Source of the DNA: Laetiporus sulphureus 93-53
Lineage: Eukaryota > Basidiomycota > Agaricomycetes > Polyporales > Laetiporaceae
NCBI RefSeq assembly: GCF_001632365.1
Contig: NW_024468551.1
Location: 211,514 to 275,513, forward strand
Direction: 5' to 3'
DNA: 64,000 bases
Below, in pieces: positions 1 to 11,381 of this stretch (position 1 is the first letter of the stretch; the number at the start of each line of letters is the position of its first letter). The notes under the pieces were generated by a model that did not search any database, was not told the DNA's origin, and saw nothing but the letters and a program-made list of their open reading frames with translations. Position numbers and translations under genes: made by a program.

Positions 1-770
1 GGTTTGTATAGTAAGAAGATCAATATCCAGCATCTATTCAAATATGATGATACGCAACGGCGATTCGGGGTGGTTAACGTATTGACCAGGCGATTATGCG
101 CCAGTCGTGGCGCGATATAATCGACCCAGAATCTCTCAAAATCGGTGCAATAATCATCACAGACTCGAATTCATCGATGTCACTGACCTTGGCTATTTTC
201 AGGCAGTGTACGCTGAAATGCAGCCAGGTTGCCGATCCATCCTGTAGCGGTCGTGGCAAGCCTTGGCGCGACAGCATTTGTATATTCTGATTGATCTACC
301 GATAGAAGATCACTATGTGTCACGCTTTACGCTCTGCCGTATCACACGCTAAATTATAGAACAATCAAACTTGCAGGTGCACAATCGACTCAGACTCGCT
401 GTGAGAATGGTCGCAGAATGGTCCGTATTGGCCTCTCCTGATTTTATGTTGTGACGTTTCGGGTACGAAAATGCGTTGACTGAAATTCGGCCAACAGGAC
501 CCTAAATTATGCGGTTTGCGATGAATCTAGGAGAATCTCGACTTGATTATCGACGTGCTGCAGCAATAACACCCGGCCTTCAATCATGATTGCGCGCTCA
601 CATATTTCCGTCGCACCTTCTTTCGCATCTTTCCATGATACAGTCGGACTCGAAATCCATAGCATGGAATGCCCCGGGCTCGCCAGTCGGAAATGCAGAT
701 ATAAAATGTGAGGCCGAGGCTTTGAGGAACCTTAGTTCCCGAACACTCTTAACTCCCAAAGCCAACTTCG
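1..770. other. no gene recognised
   Basis: The open frames here are short and show no domain, and no splice-consistent gene model could be built. The stretch ends at the start codon of the papain-fold-like gene, so its last few hundred bases may hold that gene's promoter. Confidence 0.4.
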
Positions 771-1251
771 ATGTCCAGCACGCTTTCGCTCGTCCTTTTC
801 AAGCAGTCCTCACTGTTTCCTCAGGATACTGCTCATTGGGCCTTGTGCGTCGCTTTAACATCCAAAAAAAAAATTTCATGTTGACAGTGTACCCGAACTA
901 CTTCTTTATAGGTTCCTTGCGCAAAATGGTGCACCTACTGGGACGCTCTTCCGTGTCTCCAAAGAGTCTTTAATTGGCAGGACCAACTACCCGGGGCCAA
1001 TCGTTGACCAAAAACCCACCGATTCTTCGTCTCTCCGTTCCGTTGTGATCATCAAGAGCGGGAGTAATATCACCGACGCCGCTTTGCACACGGCGTGCCT
1101 CGCAGCTGCTCAGGGTCGACCGTTTGACCTTATCGTGAACAATTGTCAGAGATTCTGCACCGAGGTGTTGGTTAGGCTGGTCAATGCCGCATACATCTCG
1201 CAAGCAGAATTTGATGCTTTGGCGTCGAAGGGCTTCACACCGCTCGTCTGA
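771..1251 (+). CDS. small papain-fold-like protein with His and NC motifs
   Basis: Two-exon model: ATG at 771, exon 1 to 844, intron 845-911 (GTGCGT...TATAG), exon 2 912-1251, ending TGA. The product is about 137 residues. Exon 1 ends in a HWAL motif and exon 2 carries FDLIVNNCQRF about 45 residues before the end. A histidine in HWA followed by an Asn-Cys is the pattern of small papain-like (NlpC/P60, LRAT, PPPDE-type) folds, with Cys as nucleophile and His as its partner. That reading is inference from motif spacing; the substrate is unknown. No signal peptide is obvious. Splicing joins TT to G as a Leu codon and keeps the frame open, which supports the intron. Alternative: an ordinary hypothetical protein whose NNCQ motif is coincidental. 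Confidence 0.5.
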
Positions 1252-3265
1252 ACGGAGTACGCAACTGGGAATACGAAGGCCAAGGTGGGTGTTATTCGCT
1301 ATGGTTGTACCTGCTTATCGATAAACATATGTATCTTCTTCGCAACACAGTTCCGGCCGTTTGATCACCATCCGACAACCTTTGTTCACGTTGCTGGGGA
1401 ACATGCTGCTGTTTTGTGTATATCTATCGCCTTTCCGCATGTTTTGATCGTCTATCCCGGGGAGTCCGATATGCAATTGTTTTTGACCAATTTATATTAT
1501 ACCGCCACCGGCGGTCGAAGACGAGTTGTACATGGGTACAAGGCATCACGAAAGCTCATAATATGGCTTACGACACTTTTATCCATTTGCTGTCACCAAA
1601 AAAAAGACAGGAAGTTCAAGAAAGCATCAGCACCTACTTGTCTTAAAGTCTCCTCCGGATTTGAAGCTCCTTATCGTGCGCTTATTGGCTTGTGCGACCC
1701 ACAGCCAGCAAGAACAAGTCAAAAAGGACGTGCTCGAGCTACAAGTCAATTGGATTTTGTCTGACCTTGAAGCGTAGCATAGGACTAGTGAAGTACTAGG
1801 GGTGTAAGTATGCACAGATGGTTTAATCTCCAATAGATATGTATCTATCCCGGGTCAAGGACCGCGAGTGCTTAAGTGAAAAGCTTGCTGTACTAAACAT
1901 CGCATTCGTCAAGCAAGCGGCCGATGTCGGACCAAGCCGTTCTGTGGCGCAAGACGGTGTTAGCGACAAGGGCTTGTACAGGCGGCCGTGCTCTCGTCAT
2001 CTATGAAATGTCTATAAAAGGAGCCTACGTACCGTCTATGACCGGTGAGCAGGTGGACGACGCGGCATTCCGTAGACCTGGGGACTCGGGAGACGATTTG
2101 CCGGGAAGAAAGGGTGTGGTTTGAATGCAGGCTCGATCGATACTAATGATCGCGAAACCTCCGATATGCAATATCAAGCGGGCATTGGGAGCAATTGTCT
2201 TCACTCTAGTAGATCTTCTGTGCATAGCAGAATCACATCCGTGGAGTAACTTGCTTAATTATGAATCACAAACCCAAATTGACGCGGGGGCAGTGCAAAT
2301 ATGTTTCAGTAAAAAATGAGAAAAGTCCGCTTTTCAACATCATTTTCACTTCGTCCGCTTTGTGGACTTCTGAAGTGTTTTTTTTTTCAGGTTGTCTCAA
2401 TAGAGTTCTGAGCGGTATGACTGGCTCTCGAGCAGTGTGGAATGAGTTCAACTTCGAGCAACCTTGTACAACATAAGAACATTTTCACGAACGACTCGAC
2501 TCGTTCATGAAATCCAATCTTATTAATAAGATCGATCGAAGCTACGATGATGTTCTCACGGCTTATTTGTTCTTCATGCGGGCTGGCCAAAATTACATTT
2601 ACGACCCAGACAAGCCTTTTCGACTCTTTTCAACCACCTGAAGTGACCTGTTTTGATGCCACGTCTAAGGACCCATGCCCACATGGTTTAGCCTCTCATG
2701 GAAAAGCAAGAGATGTCGATTAGGATAGGCATGCAGTGTACGATCTAACTTCACGGCCAGTTCCACAGCTATGTGAACTCGCGTTGAAAGCGTATGTGCT
2801 AATTTTCATTGAACGCTAGAAAGCGCAGCTGTAGCCGTATCGAACAACCCTACAGCGCGCCTCGTCACTGCATCAAAATGGTGCAATCACTCTCGAAGAA
2901 TATACGACGCCATTGCGGGCCATAGTTGCTAATTGGAAGTAATGGCTGACATCCATGCTCGAGAAAACCTGGAACAAAGATCAGAGAAGCGTGCTCTCGG
3001 TATCTTTCAATCCACTCGCCCCAGTTGAGTGTCTTCCTTGCTTACAGCAGACTCGGAGGACGTGTCCGAAAGTATCAGCTATCACGCAGACCTTTAGACG
3101 ATTCGGAGGACTACGTCGACGTCGACGGAACATTGCCGTGTACGCATGCATCAGGAAAACTCAAATCCGGCTTTTATCCACTTCGTGTCGCAAAAAAAGA
3201 CAGCAAGTCCAAGAAAGTTCTATCACTTTGTCACGAATCACAGCGAAGATGAAATTCACGATTGG
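1252..3265. other. gene-poor stretch with two MITE-like fragments
   Basis: No convincing coding region. Two related fragments, 1576-1632 and 3151-3229, share a CTTTTATCCA-to-CAAGAAAG block. The second begins with the 18-base end of the MITE at 13625-13816, so both are probably debris of that family. Nothing else was recognised. Confidence 0.4.
3151..3229. repeat. fragment of the 13.6-kb MITE family
   Basis: It starts with TCAGGAAAACTCAAATCC, the terminal repeat of the element at 13625-13816, and continues with a block containing CAAGTCCAAGAAAGT. The other end of that element, read inwards, contains CAAGTCCGAGAAAGT. A diverged second copy of the inner block is at 1576-1632. There is no matching inverted end nearby, so these are truncated copies. 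Confidence 0.45.
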
Positions 3266-4377
3266 GTAGGGTCATGTTCTCGGACTCGCCCACCAACGCA
3301 TGGTTTATTACCCATGAAGCACCCATTATTTCCGTGCAACGTCTCAAAGTATGGAAACGAAATGGCGTTCATATGTAATTCTATTGAGCTAGTTCTAACG
3401 TACGTGGAGAACAAGCGTTTCAAGAAAGAGCAGTGTGCCCTGCGACTTATACGCCTTGAGTTGAGAATGCCTCATGCTTTCCTCCTCTGATATTTCCACA
3501 GGCTCTACGAGGCGCTGACAGATCTAAAGACATGGCTGTTTTTCTTGTTCTGTGCTCTGGACAATGTTCCGAATAGCTTGACTAGTCGGACGCAAATCAT
3601 ATGGACTCCTTCGGCTTCGCGAACGAGGAGACGACGCTCTTCGCCTTGTCAGCAGCATCATTGAGCTGGTTACCATATTTTCCGGCGTGCAACTTGATTC
3701 TCGGCTGAGGGACGCGCGAGCGTACGTCCGGTTCTTTTGGTACTTGCTGATACTACTGGGGATCTTACTGGTCAGTCTGCTTTGTTGTCAAGAATTAACC
3801 AGTACATTATTTTATGTGCAGGTCGGGGCTATATCAGTGCTTACACCATCTTCTAATAGATATTAATGTCACGGCGTTCGTGCTGTCGCTATCTTGGTTG
3901 ACCAATGTCACAGCAGGCCATACAAAGAAAGTCACGTCCAACGCCATAACGTTGATTGGCTATTGCGTAGGCAACTCCGCAGGGCCATTCACATGGCAAG
4001 AACAATACGAGCTCCGGTGAGTACGAATAATGTCGTCAAGGAAACGCACTCACTGATCAGACCATGTTGCTTGGGCTGTCATCGGCATCTGTTATGTATG
4101 TTGCATGTTTATTCTGCTCATCATCCGGTTCCTTCTGGCGCGGGAAAACAGACGTCGAGATATGGAGGAACGTGACACGATTTACGACGACGTTTCCATC
4201 GAAGTTCTCCTACCGGACGGCACGCACGTAGAGAAGAAGGTAGAAAAGGTGCGTCAGGTTCCCTGTTGCCGCGGTACGATGCACATATTGGTTCGTTGAC
4301 TCGCCATTGTTGCTCCACAGGAGTACTTAGACTTGACAGACAAACAAAATCGTGATTTCAGGTACGCGTCCATTTGA
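3266..4377 (+). pseudogene. decayed 3' part of an allantoate-permease-like MFS transporter
   Basis: Successive exons match the intact transporter at 43582-45949: a DSPTNAWF segment near 3275, ENKRFKKEQ near 3410, YEALTDLKTWLF near 3505, a DARAYV segment near 3715, a LSWLTNVTAGHTKK segment near 3885, RENRRRDMEE near 4140 and the C-terminal DLTDKQNRDFRY near 4335. Splice-site positions also match, for example the acceptor before 3502. The reading frame breaks near 3600 and again near 3650, and the 5' half with the first transmembrane helices is missing, so no working carrier can be made. It lies on the same strand as the intact gene, at the opposite end of the P450 array. It is a relic of a duplication, older than the copies at 48 and 50 kb judging by its greater divergence. 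Confidence 0.8.
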
Positions 4378-4754
4378 CAATGCACAATCTTATTCGCATG
4401 CGAGGGCGTCCTTAACAGGTCGATATCCCGGACCACTGCTTTAAGTGTCGCTTTCGAATCATCATATTATTCTCGTCGAAAAAATGGGATAATACGGCGG
4501 CCGAGCTGATTTTTCCATCAACTTCTCTCCGACTTCAATGTGTCAATCCGTAGTCTTCATCCTGTTTGTTCTAAAATTTCCTCGGACGTATGTCAGCCGT
4601 GATAAATAAGACACAGATCGTCATTCTATCAATACAGTGGTGCGAAAATGTGCATACCACCAATCCATCCCTCGCCAGGAGATATTGCAGATGGACTCTC
4701 ACTTAACAATCACTACAGCATGCTCGGTAGCAGAACACAACGCCATTAGAAAGC
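4378..4754. other. intergenic, nothing recognised
   Basis: Short stretch between the MFS relic and the stop codon of the secreted modular protein. Both genes point into it, so it is a shared 3' region. No hairpin terminator or repeat was noticed. Confidence 0.4.
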
Positions 4755-6961
4755 TCACGCGGATGCAGTTGCAGTCGCTGTTACAGTCTGGCCCTGATCG
4801 TTGATTTCGGGTACAGCAGCAAAGTCGGTCGCGATGCCGAACACCGCGTTGAACGCGTCCGCCTGTGCACCGGTACCGACAGCTGCAGAGCTAGCCGCGG
4901 ATGCGGCAGTCTGGCAGGTCGTTTTCGCGAGGTCGTTCGCGCCGCAGGCGTCATCGACCTGTTGACAGATGAAGCTGGTGATAACCGCGATACCATCTGC
5001 TGAGCCTGATGAACAGGTCAGAATCTGCGATGATCGATATCATATAGTTGCGATACTCACCATGATTGTACGAGCTTAGGTCGGCAGGACGGAATGAGGT
5101 CTCTGTGCGGCCATCGAACCCATCGCCGAACTCAATTTCAGGCACAGAGCAGGAGCCGAAGTCACCAATCTGAGCCGCTGTTGAAGTTGAGCTCGATGAG
5201 GCTGCAGAAGCCGTAGTAGTAGCAGTAGCGGACGCTGACGTGGTCTAGAGCCCGTTCATATGAGTTGAGATCATGAAGGAATAAAACACAAACACTCACA
5301 GCGGCATCGGCGGCCGCCGCGGCGGTCGAGCTCATCGAAGCAGCGGCAGCCGTGGAGGTACCAGCAGAGGCAGAAATCGTCACGCCAGTGTTACTGACCT
5401 CGGGGACGGACGCGAAGTCGGTGGTGATCCCGAAGACAGCATTGAATGCATCAGCTTGTGCGCCAGTGCCGGCAGCAGCGGAGCTGGCTGCTTCAGCTGC
5501 GGTTGCACATGTTGACTTGGCGAGCGCATTCGCTCCGCACGTGTTAGTGAGGGCATCGCACATGAACGAGGTGATGACGGCGATAGCGTCAGCAGAGCCT
5601 AGTACTATGTATCAGTACAACAGGAGGCATCCACTTTCGGACAAGACGCACCATGGTTGTACGAGGTCTGGTTCACTGGCTGGAACGCGGTTTCAGTCCG
5701 TCCGTCAAAACCAGTACCGAACTCAATCTCAGGAATGGAGCATGAACCGAAGTCGCCAATCTGGGAAGCAGACAGAGTCGATGACGCCGCGGCGGCACTG
5801 CTGGTGGCAGTAGAACTGGCGCTGACAGCCTGCAGTGCATCCATTAGCATGACGAGTCATTCAGTCTTACGATTGGACTTACAGCAACGTTGGTGAGCGC
5901 GCTGGTAGCAGCAGAAGTGGTGGCCGCCACAGACGAAGCTGCCGCCACATTGACACTCACCGTTGCTGTTACTGTCACTGTCACGGTAGGGACCTGCGTT
6001 TATGGATCAGTGACTTGACGTTCCGCAGTTGCAGACATGCATAACATACAGCGCAGGTGGCCGTGTCGCTATCAGTGGTGCTGACAATCTGCAGCACGGC
6101 GGATATCAGCAAGATTAAATGTCCTACTGAATGCATGGAGCTCACCGCAACATTGGTAACCGTCGTAGAGGTAGCAGAAGACGCGGAGGCTGCGGCTGCA
6201 GTGGCAGTGGACGTCAGCGTCACTCCTTGGTCGCTGACCTCCGGAATTGCAGCGAAGTCAGTGGTGATACCGAAGACGGCATTGAACGCATCAGCTTGTG
6301 CTCCAGATCCCGACGGAGCCGAGCTGGCTGCTGCTGCTGCTGACGCGCACGTCGTCTTAGCAAGCTCATTGGCACCGCAGGTGTTCGTGAGAGCATCACA
6401 CATGAACTGCGTGATGATGGCGATGTTCTGTGCGGACCCTAGAACGATGAATAATCAGTACATTGAGACGATAAGGTTAGCAGAAGTTGATACCATGATC
6501 GTACGATGTCTGATTGACCGGCTGGAACGATGTTTCCTTCCGTCCGTCAAAACCAGTACCGAACTCGATCTCCGGAACGCTGCAGGACCCGAAATCTCCA
6601 ATCTGAGAAGTGGTCGTGGTCGTACTCGCAGACACTGCGGAAGCCGTCAAGGTAGAGGAGGCGACAGCCTAAACAAGTGGCGTCAATCGACGAACTCTAT
6701 CCAATGTGATTGTTGCATACCGTGGCAGCACCGGAGGTCTCGTCTACTGTTACAGTGACAATCTTTGCTCATATATCAGTGGCACAGCCTTCCACTTTTG
6801 TAAGACGGCCATACAGCACAAGTGGACGTATCGCCACGAGCGTTGAGATCATACGCGCGCGGAGCCGGGGTGGGGTAGATTCTGAGAGGACGAGCGATAG
6901 CCTGCTTGGACAAGGCCAGCAGCGAGAGAGTGAAGAGAGCAACAGTCGGCTTCGAGAACAT
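4755..6961 (-). CDS. secreted modular Cys/Ala/Ser/Thr-rich protein, three repeat modules
   Basis: ATG at 6961 opens a hydrophobic signal peptide (MFSKPTVALFTLSLLALS, likely cleaved near an ARP) and the last exon ends in TGA at 4755-4757. Many short exons follow. The body is three copies of one module: module 1 about 6604-6130, module 2 about 5762-5290, module 3 about 5170-4757. Each module has IGDFGSC, PEIEFG.GFDGR.ET, a split Tyr-Asn/Asp-His-Gly, then CGAN.LAK.TC and GAQADAFNAVFGI.TDFA with about four cysteines. Ala/Ser/Thr/Val-rich linkers join the modules. The module recurs as a fungal secreted protein type of unknown function; I name no role. Repeated intron positions within each module point to internal duplication of an exon pair. 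Exported to the cell wall or medium is the best inference. Confidence 0.75.
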
Positions 6962-7873
6962 CTCGCAAAGGATTGGATTTACAAATGAAGGTGATGCTGG
7001 CCCGCGCGCACTGTAGTTGAAACGAAGGTGACTCCTGGTCAAAAAAGAAGGGACGGTCGTTCAACGACACGGGAGAGAATGACACCCAGGGGAAAGAAAA
7101 GAATCCGGAAAGTAGAGATTGCATACTGCATGACGTGCAGCTTTTATGTTCTCCAGAAGACATGAAGGGACATCCAAACCGTTCCTTGGCAACGACCATT
7201 ACGGTCACCATAACAGAGTAGATCATAGATCAGAGGATTCCGCCTGTCGTGTGCCTGGCATACATACGGGCGTTGCTGCATTGCATCGACGGTTGTCCAG
7301 AGAACCAGGTTGCTTCTGAATGGTTGCTAGGTTCTGCCTTGAGATTTAAACTCCTTGTTAGAAGTACGTTGTGCGCTATGGTGAAGTCCGGGGGTTTCGC
7401 GAACGTTGTTCCAAGCATGCTCGCTCAGTGGCGTGCCGTATGTTGGAAAGTTGCTCGGAATAGAATCGTACTGAATGATTTATTGCTAGCTCCAGAGGGA
7501 TATGATGACCGGGCCGTCTGGAGTCCTGAATGTCATAGTAGCGAGAACCCGTGCACGAGTCTCGAACTGATTTCCTTGTAGACGATGCCATAGTAATCGC
7601 ATGATCATAAATGCACGTCGGGAACGAGGACGCGAGTGCCATGTGGGAGCGAATGGCGAAGATTCGTCAATAGTCAAAGTTCGAACGAATGGGGTTGGGC
7701 ACATCATGTCTTGTCAATGTAGAAAATTCATGCTCTTGTCCCTCCCGAGGCAGCTGAGGGCCATGGTCCATAGTTGTTCGAAAAGCAAGTAGCTGGCGGA
7801 CGTAATGAAACGGAGCTTTTGGTTGATGGTGTATCATATATGGTGATTAATCTCTTTATGAAAGAAATTGTTG
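6962..7873. other. intergenic, upstream of the secreted gene
   Basis: It holds the 5' flank of the secreted modular protein gene (reading leftwards). Open frames at 7249-7581 and its opposite strand show no domain or plausible splicing. Nothing else was recognised. Confidence 0.35.
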
Positions 7874-7945
7874 TCCGATATGGTGTAGTGGCTAACATTA
7901 TCGCCTCTCACGCGATAGCCCGGGGTTCGATTCCCCGTGTCGGAA
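7874..7945 (+). tRNA. tRNA-Glu (anticodon CTC)
   Basis: A 72-nt cloverleaf. The acceptor TCCGATA pairs with TGTCGGA (one G-T pair) and is followed by an unpaired A. The D arm contains GGTGTAGTGGCTAACA. The anticodon stem ATCGC/GCGAT encloses loop CTCTCAC, giving anticodon CTC for GAG codons. The T arm CGGGG-TTCGATT-CCCCG has the expected B box GGTTCGATTCC. There is no intron and CCA is not encoded, as usual for a nuclear fungal tRNA. It lies about 300 bases past the 3' end of P450-A on the opposite strand. Confidence 0.95.
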
Positions 7946-8247
7946 GGTTTTGTGTTTATCGACGGTGTTTCGTGGCCTCAAAGCTTTTGTAAGTCTTCTT
8001 TTTGTTGGGTATCAGAAAAGGTTCCATATTGCTGTTGAACAGGTGCACAGCTACGATTATACATGTGTCCTGACCAGTTACATGAAGTCATATATAAGTA
8101 TACCTGGCTTCTCATGATCGTAGAATGCTTCGCGTTTGCTCTACGTTTGCTCCGACTTCAGCATCCGGCTGGAACTCATATAGTAAGCTTACTGTCCTCA
8201 TTGCAAACTCACGTACGCTGTTCAGTATCAGGGCAGGTCTAATCCAT

Positions 8248-10482
8248 TCAATCAACGTTAATCTGCGAGATGAGCTTGACCGCGTTCTTCGATCGCGGAC
8301 GGATATCGCAGACGAAGGGCCTAGGATGACTAGTCTTGTTCTTGAAGCTGTTCAAACGAGAGATCACAGAAGTTCGTACCTAATTGTTCCAGATGCGAAG
8401 GAGATGACAGGCTCGATCTCCTTCCCTGAGACGTCTCGGGCCTTGTGGATACTGAAGATCGCGAGGATGTTGGCGACGGCGAGCCAGATGCTCTCGTCGC
8501 CGAATTGCCGGCCGGCACACAGTCTGACATGAGGTGTTCAGCAATGGATCACCCGATAGATACAAGAACAAGATTCACCGCCGACCGAAGCCAAACACTA
8601 TGTTGTATGGGTCGCGTGTTGCTGCGTCTGCAGGGCTCATCTCGAGGAAGCGTTCCGGACGGAACGCATCTGGCTCGAAATACATGTTCGGGTCTCGTGT
8701 CATCGCCCTGTTAGCAATCCTCAGCCTGAACTTTATAGTAGATGTGATCATGACGTACCAGATGTTGGCCATCACCATGGACTCTCCAGGGATGTGGTAT
8801 CCCCTATATTCGTCATCTTCCATGAGCTGGTGGGGTAGACCTGAGGTGATTGTTCAGCTCTTAATGCGTGCTACGCATGTGATAGACACATCATCGAACC
8901 TAGAGGTGCTGGAGGATTCCACCTGACATATGCATAGTCAAGTTGACGGCCAGCGGAACACGGCGCATGATTGATTGAAACATACCGATACACCTCCCTG
9001 AGAAGGCAGTCTACGTATGGAAGGGACTCTCTATCCTCGAACTCTGGCAAGCGACTGTTGCCTATAACACGGTCGATTTCTTCTTGCGCTTTGCTGCATG
9101 CTTCCGGGAACAACGTCATAGCCAGCACGAACGATTTCAAGCTTGTTGCGGTCTATCACACGCAAGGTTCAGTATAACCGTCAATCTGACAGAGCAATGA
9201 TCGCCTACAGTATCGGTTCCGGCTGATAGAGCAAGTCAGTTAGTTAGTGGCTTGCTTTCAGCTGTATGAAATGTCCTACCTCCATACACAATATTGGCGG
9301 CACCTTTCACCTCGTCTCTCATTTCAGGTGACATATCTCCATCCTTTGACATCTCCTCAATCAGTGACGATAGGAACGACGGCTTTGCTGTCCCAAGGAC
9401 CTTCCAGGAGTACGTCAGGTCATCTGTGACGAAATCTCGTGTCCCGACATACCATCGCCTCCTTCACTTTCTCGTACGGCGTGTCAATCATTCGCTGTAC
9501 CAGTTTCCTGACTTCATACGCTCTCTTTTTGAAACCGCCTCCTGGCATCCATTCTGGAATGTACCGCACTAATGTGAACAGAGACCGTCCTGTTAGAAGC
9601 CCTGATGTGAAATGAACAGGGAGGCGTGCTTACAAAACGGAAAGAAGTCCACCAGTGTCGCAGCTGCACTCCCCGCTTCAACTGTTCCTGCCAAGGCGGC
9701 TTCCGACAAGTTGATGAACTCGTCATCCGCAGAGGTGACGCTGTGCCCATAGGCAATCTCCATCATGAGCGCGCCGACATACCTATGCCACGTTGTAATC
9801 AGCCACGAAGGCGTGGTCATCGACAAAACCGTCATCACGCTATTACCTCTTGAGATGCGAGAAGTGGTCTTCTGGAGTTTGAAGCATTGAGTGTAAAAGA
9901 CGATTCGTCTCCCTGCGCTGAATCGGCTTATAGCTGTCCAGAGCGACCTTCGTTTGTAAGGCTGTCTGAATCCATTTGCGCTGCAGCTTCCATCTATCGC
10001 CATACGGGAGAATCGTCACGTTATGTGTAAATCCGATCCTGTGTCGAGTAATCACGAATGAGCACTCTTCGCGTCTCCGCGTGATCTCACGCTCTCACAT
10101 CTCGGTGATTAGGATGAAACGCGGCCTGTCGGAGTACTTGGCCCCTCCCTTTTCAAGCAGGTCTTGTGCGGCTTGAGCGGAATTCAAGATCAACAAGGGT
10201 TTCCGGAACAGCTTAGCATAAATGACATCGCCTGCAAGAGGCCGCTGCAACGTCAGAAGGAGACCGTTATAGCGAGTCATTGTGCATCATACCATACTGC
10301 TTTGTCCAGTCAGCGAATGCTCTCTGTTGATACTCCAACGGGACTTGATGAACGTTCCCTAGAACCGGAAGGGGTTTCGGGCCAGGAGGTAGACGGTTGT
10401 GCTTGCCGTTCGTCCATGGAGCATAACGGAGCACAACTAGTACGGCGAGCAGAACGACACTAATGATCGCGCCCATCTTCAA
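8248..10482 (-). CDS. cytochrome P450-A, microsomal, apparently intact
   Basis: Heme-thiolate monooxygenase of about 500 residues in about a dozen exons; family members accept electrons from an ER cytochrome P450 reductase. ATG at 10482 (alternative Met two codons on) starts a membrane anchor, then a proline hinge [13 protein letters not shown]. Later exons give LPYGDRW...QRKW (helix C), MEIAYGH, the I-helix motif AGTDT in a tiny exon near 9220, an ExxR motif (EVYR) near 8990, FRPERF near 8640 and the heme loop FGFGRR/LCAGR split by an intron near 8570. The last exon is joined through an AG/T phase and reads to a TGA at 8248-8250. The family is of the type often labelled O-methylsterigmatocystin oxidoreductase-like in mushrooms; the real substrate is unknown. 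A CRE-like palindrome lies about 660 bases upstream. Confidence 0.85.
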
Positions 10483-11381
10483 AGATGTGGCAATATCTGG
10501 CAGGCGGGCTTAAGATGATGTGCTGGATGCTCGCTATAGCGTCTATGGTGCCTTTTATCGCACTAGCACGCTAACAGGCTTCACATTATCCGTCACATCG
10601 AAAAAGCGCTGATGAGAGTCGATGGAATGTTCCTGTGTACCTGACGTGCGATCTAGACGCTTCCGCGAGCTCCGATGGCTCGCGGAGAATCGATCTTCAA
10701 GATTGATACCTTGCGAATGTGAAAGTGTGAAGAAGTTTAATTTTCGCGGAATGCGACCTACATAGTATGATGGTGCTGTAAACTGCCGTCCATGCTGCTC
10801 AGAGCTCTGGCGGAAGATCGAGAGGCTGCAGAGTTTGCAATAACATTCTGTCAAATGAGAAAATCTAACTTACAACGAAGAAGAGCGGAGTGTGGTCTCA
10901 ATGACTTGGAGCGGTAGTTTTACCTGGAGTCATCTTCGGAAGTCTGATGGTGTGGATGTCCGCCTGTGCCGCATGCTGTTCACAAGGCACCGTCCGTATA
11001 TAGCTACTTAAGGTGGCCAGATCTGGCATATCGCGACTGTAACAGAGGGTATGCATTACAAGCAATCGAGCTTTTAGGCGAAGTTCCGACGCGGTTGCGC
11101 TCAACCGTTGAGTGGCGAACACGTAACGCCTGTGACACACGCGTGACGTCACGCGTTTTCGCTTCGTAATTTTTGATATTCAAAGACTACTGCTTTCACA
11201 TGGTCGCGTCAACCTATAAAGCATGTAATACGGTCACCAGCAGTGCATTTGAGCCAATTCCCGTACAGATTTTCGTTGAAGTCTACAAGATCCGACAATG
11301 AGACTATGCAGTGTACAATCAGGCTTACTTTCAGTATGCAGGCAGATAAATTATTCCTTCGATCAATCAGCACATATAGAC
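10483..11381. other. intergenic between P450-A and P450-B
   Basis: It carries the promoter of P450-A and the 3' flank of P450-B. The only structured sequence noticed is the 18-base palindrome at 11139-11156. No gene was recognised. Confidence 0.4.
11139..11156. promoter_or_regulatory. CRE-like palindrome upstream of P450-A
   Basis: ACGCGTGACGTCACGCGT is a perfect 18-base palindrome centred on TGACGTCA, the consensus of ATF/CREB-type bZIP factors. It sits about 660 bases before the start of P450-A. Related palindromes lie upstream of P450-D and P450-G. A regulatory role is inferred. Confidence 0.45.

Noticed and set aside
590..973. Plus-strand open frame of 127 codons
   Set aside because: It overlaps the first exon and intron of the papain-fold-like gene in another frame and shows no motif.
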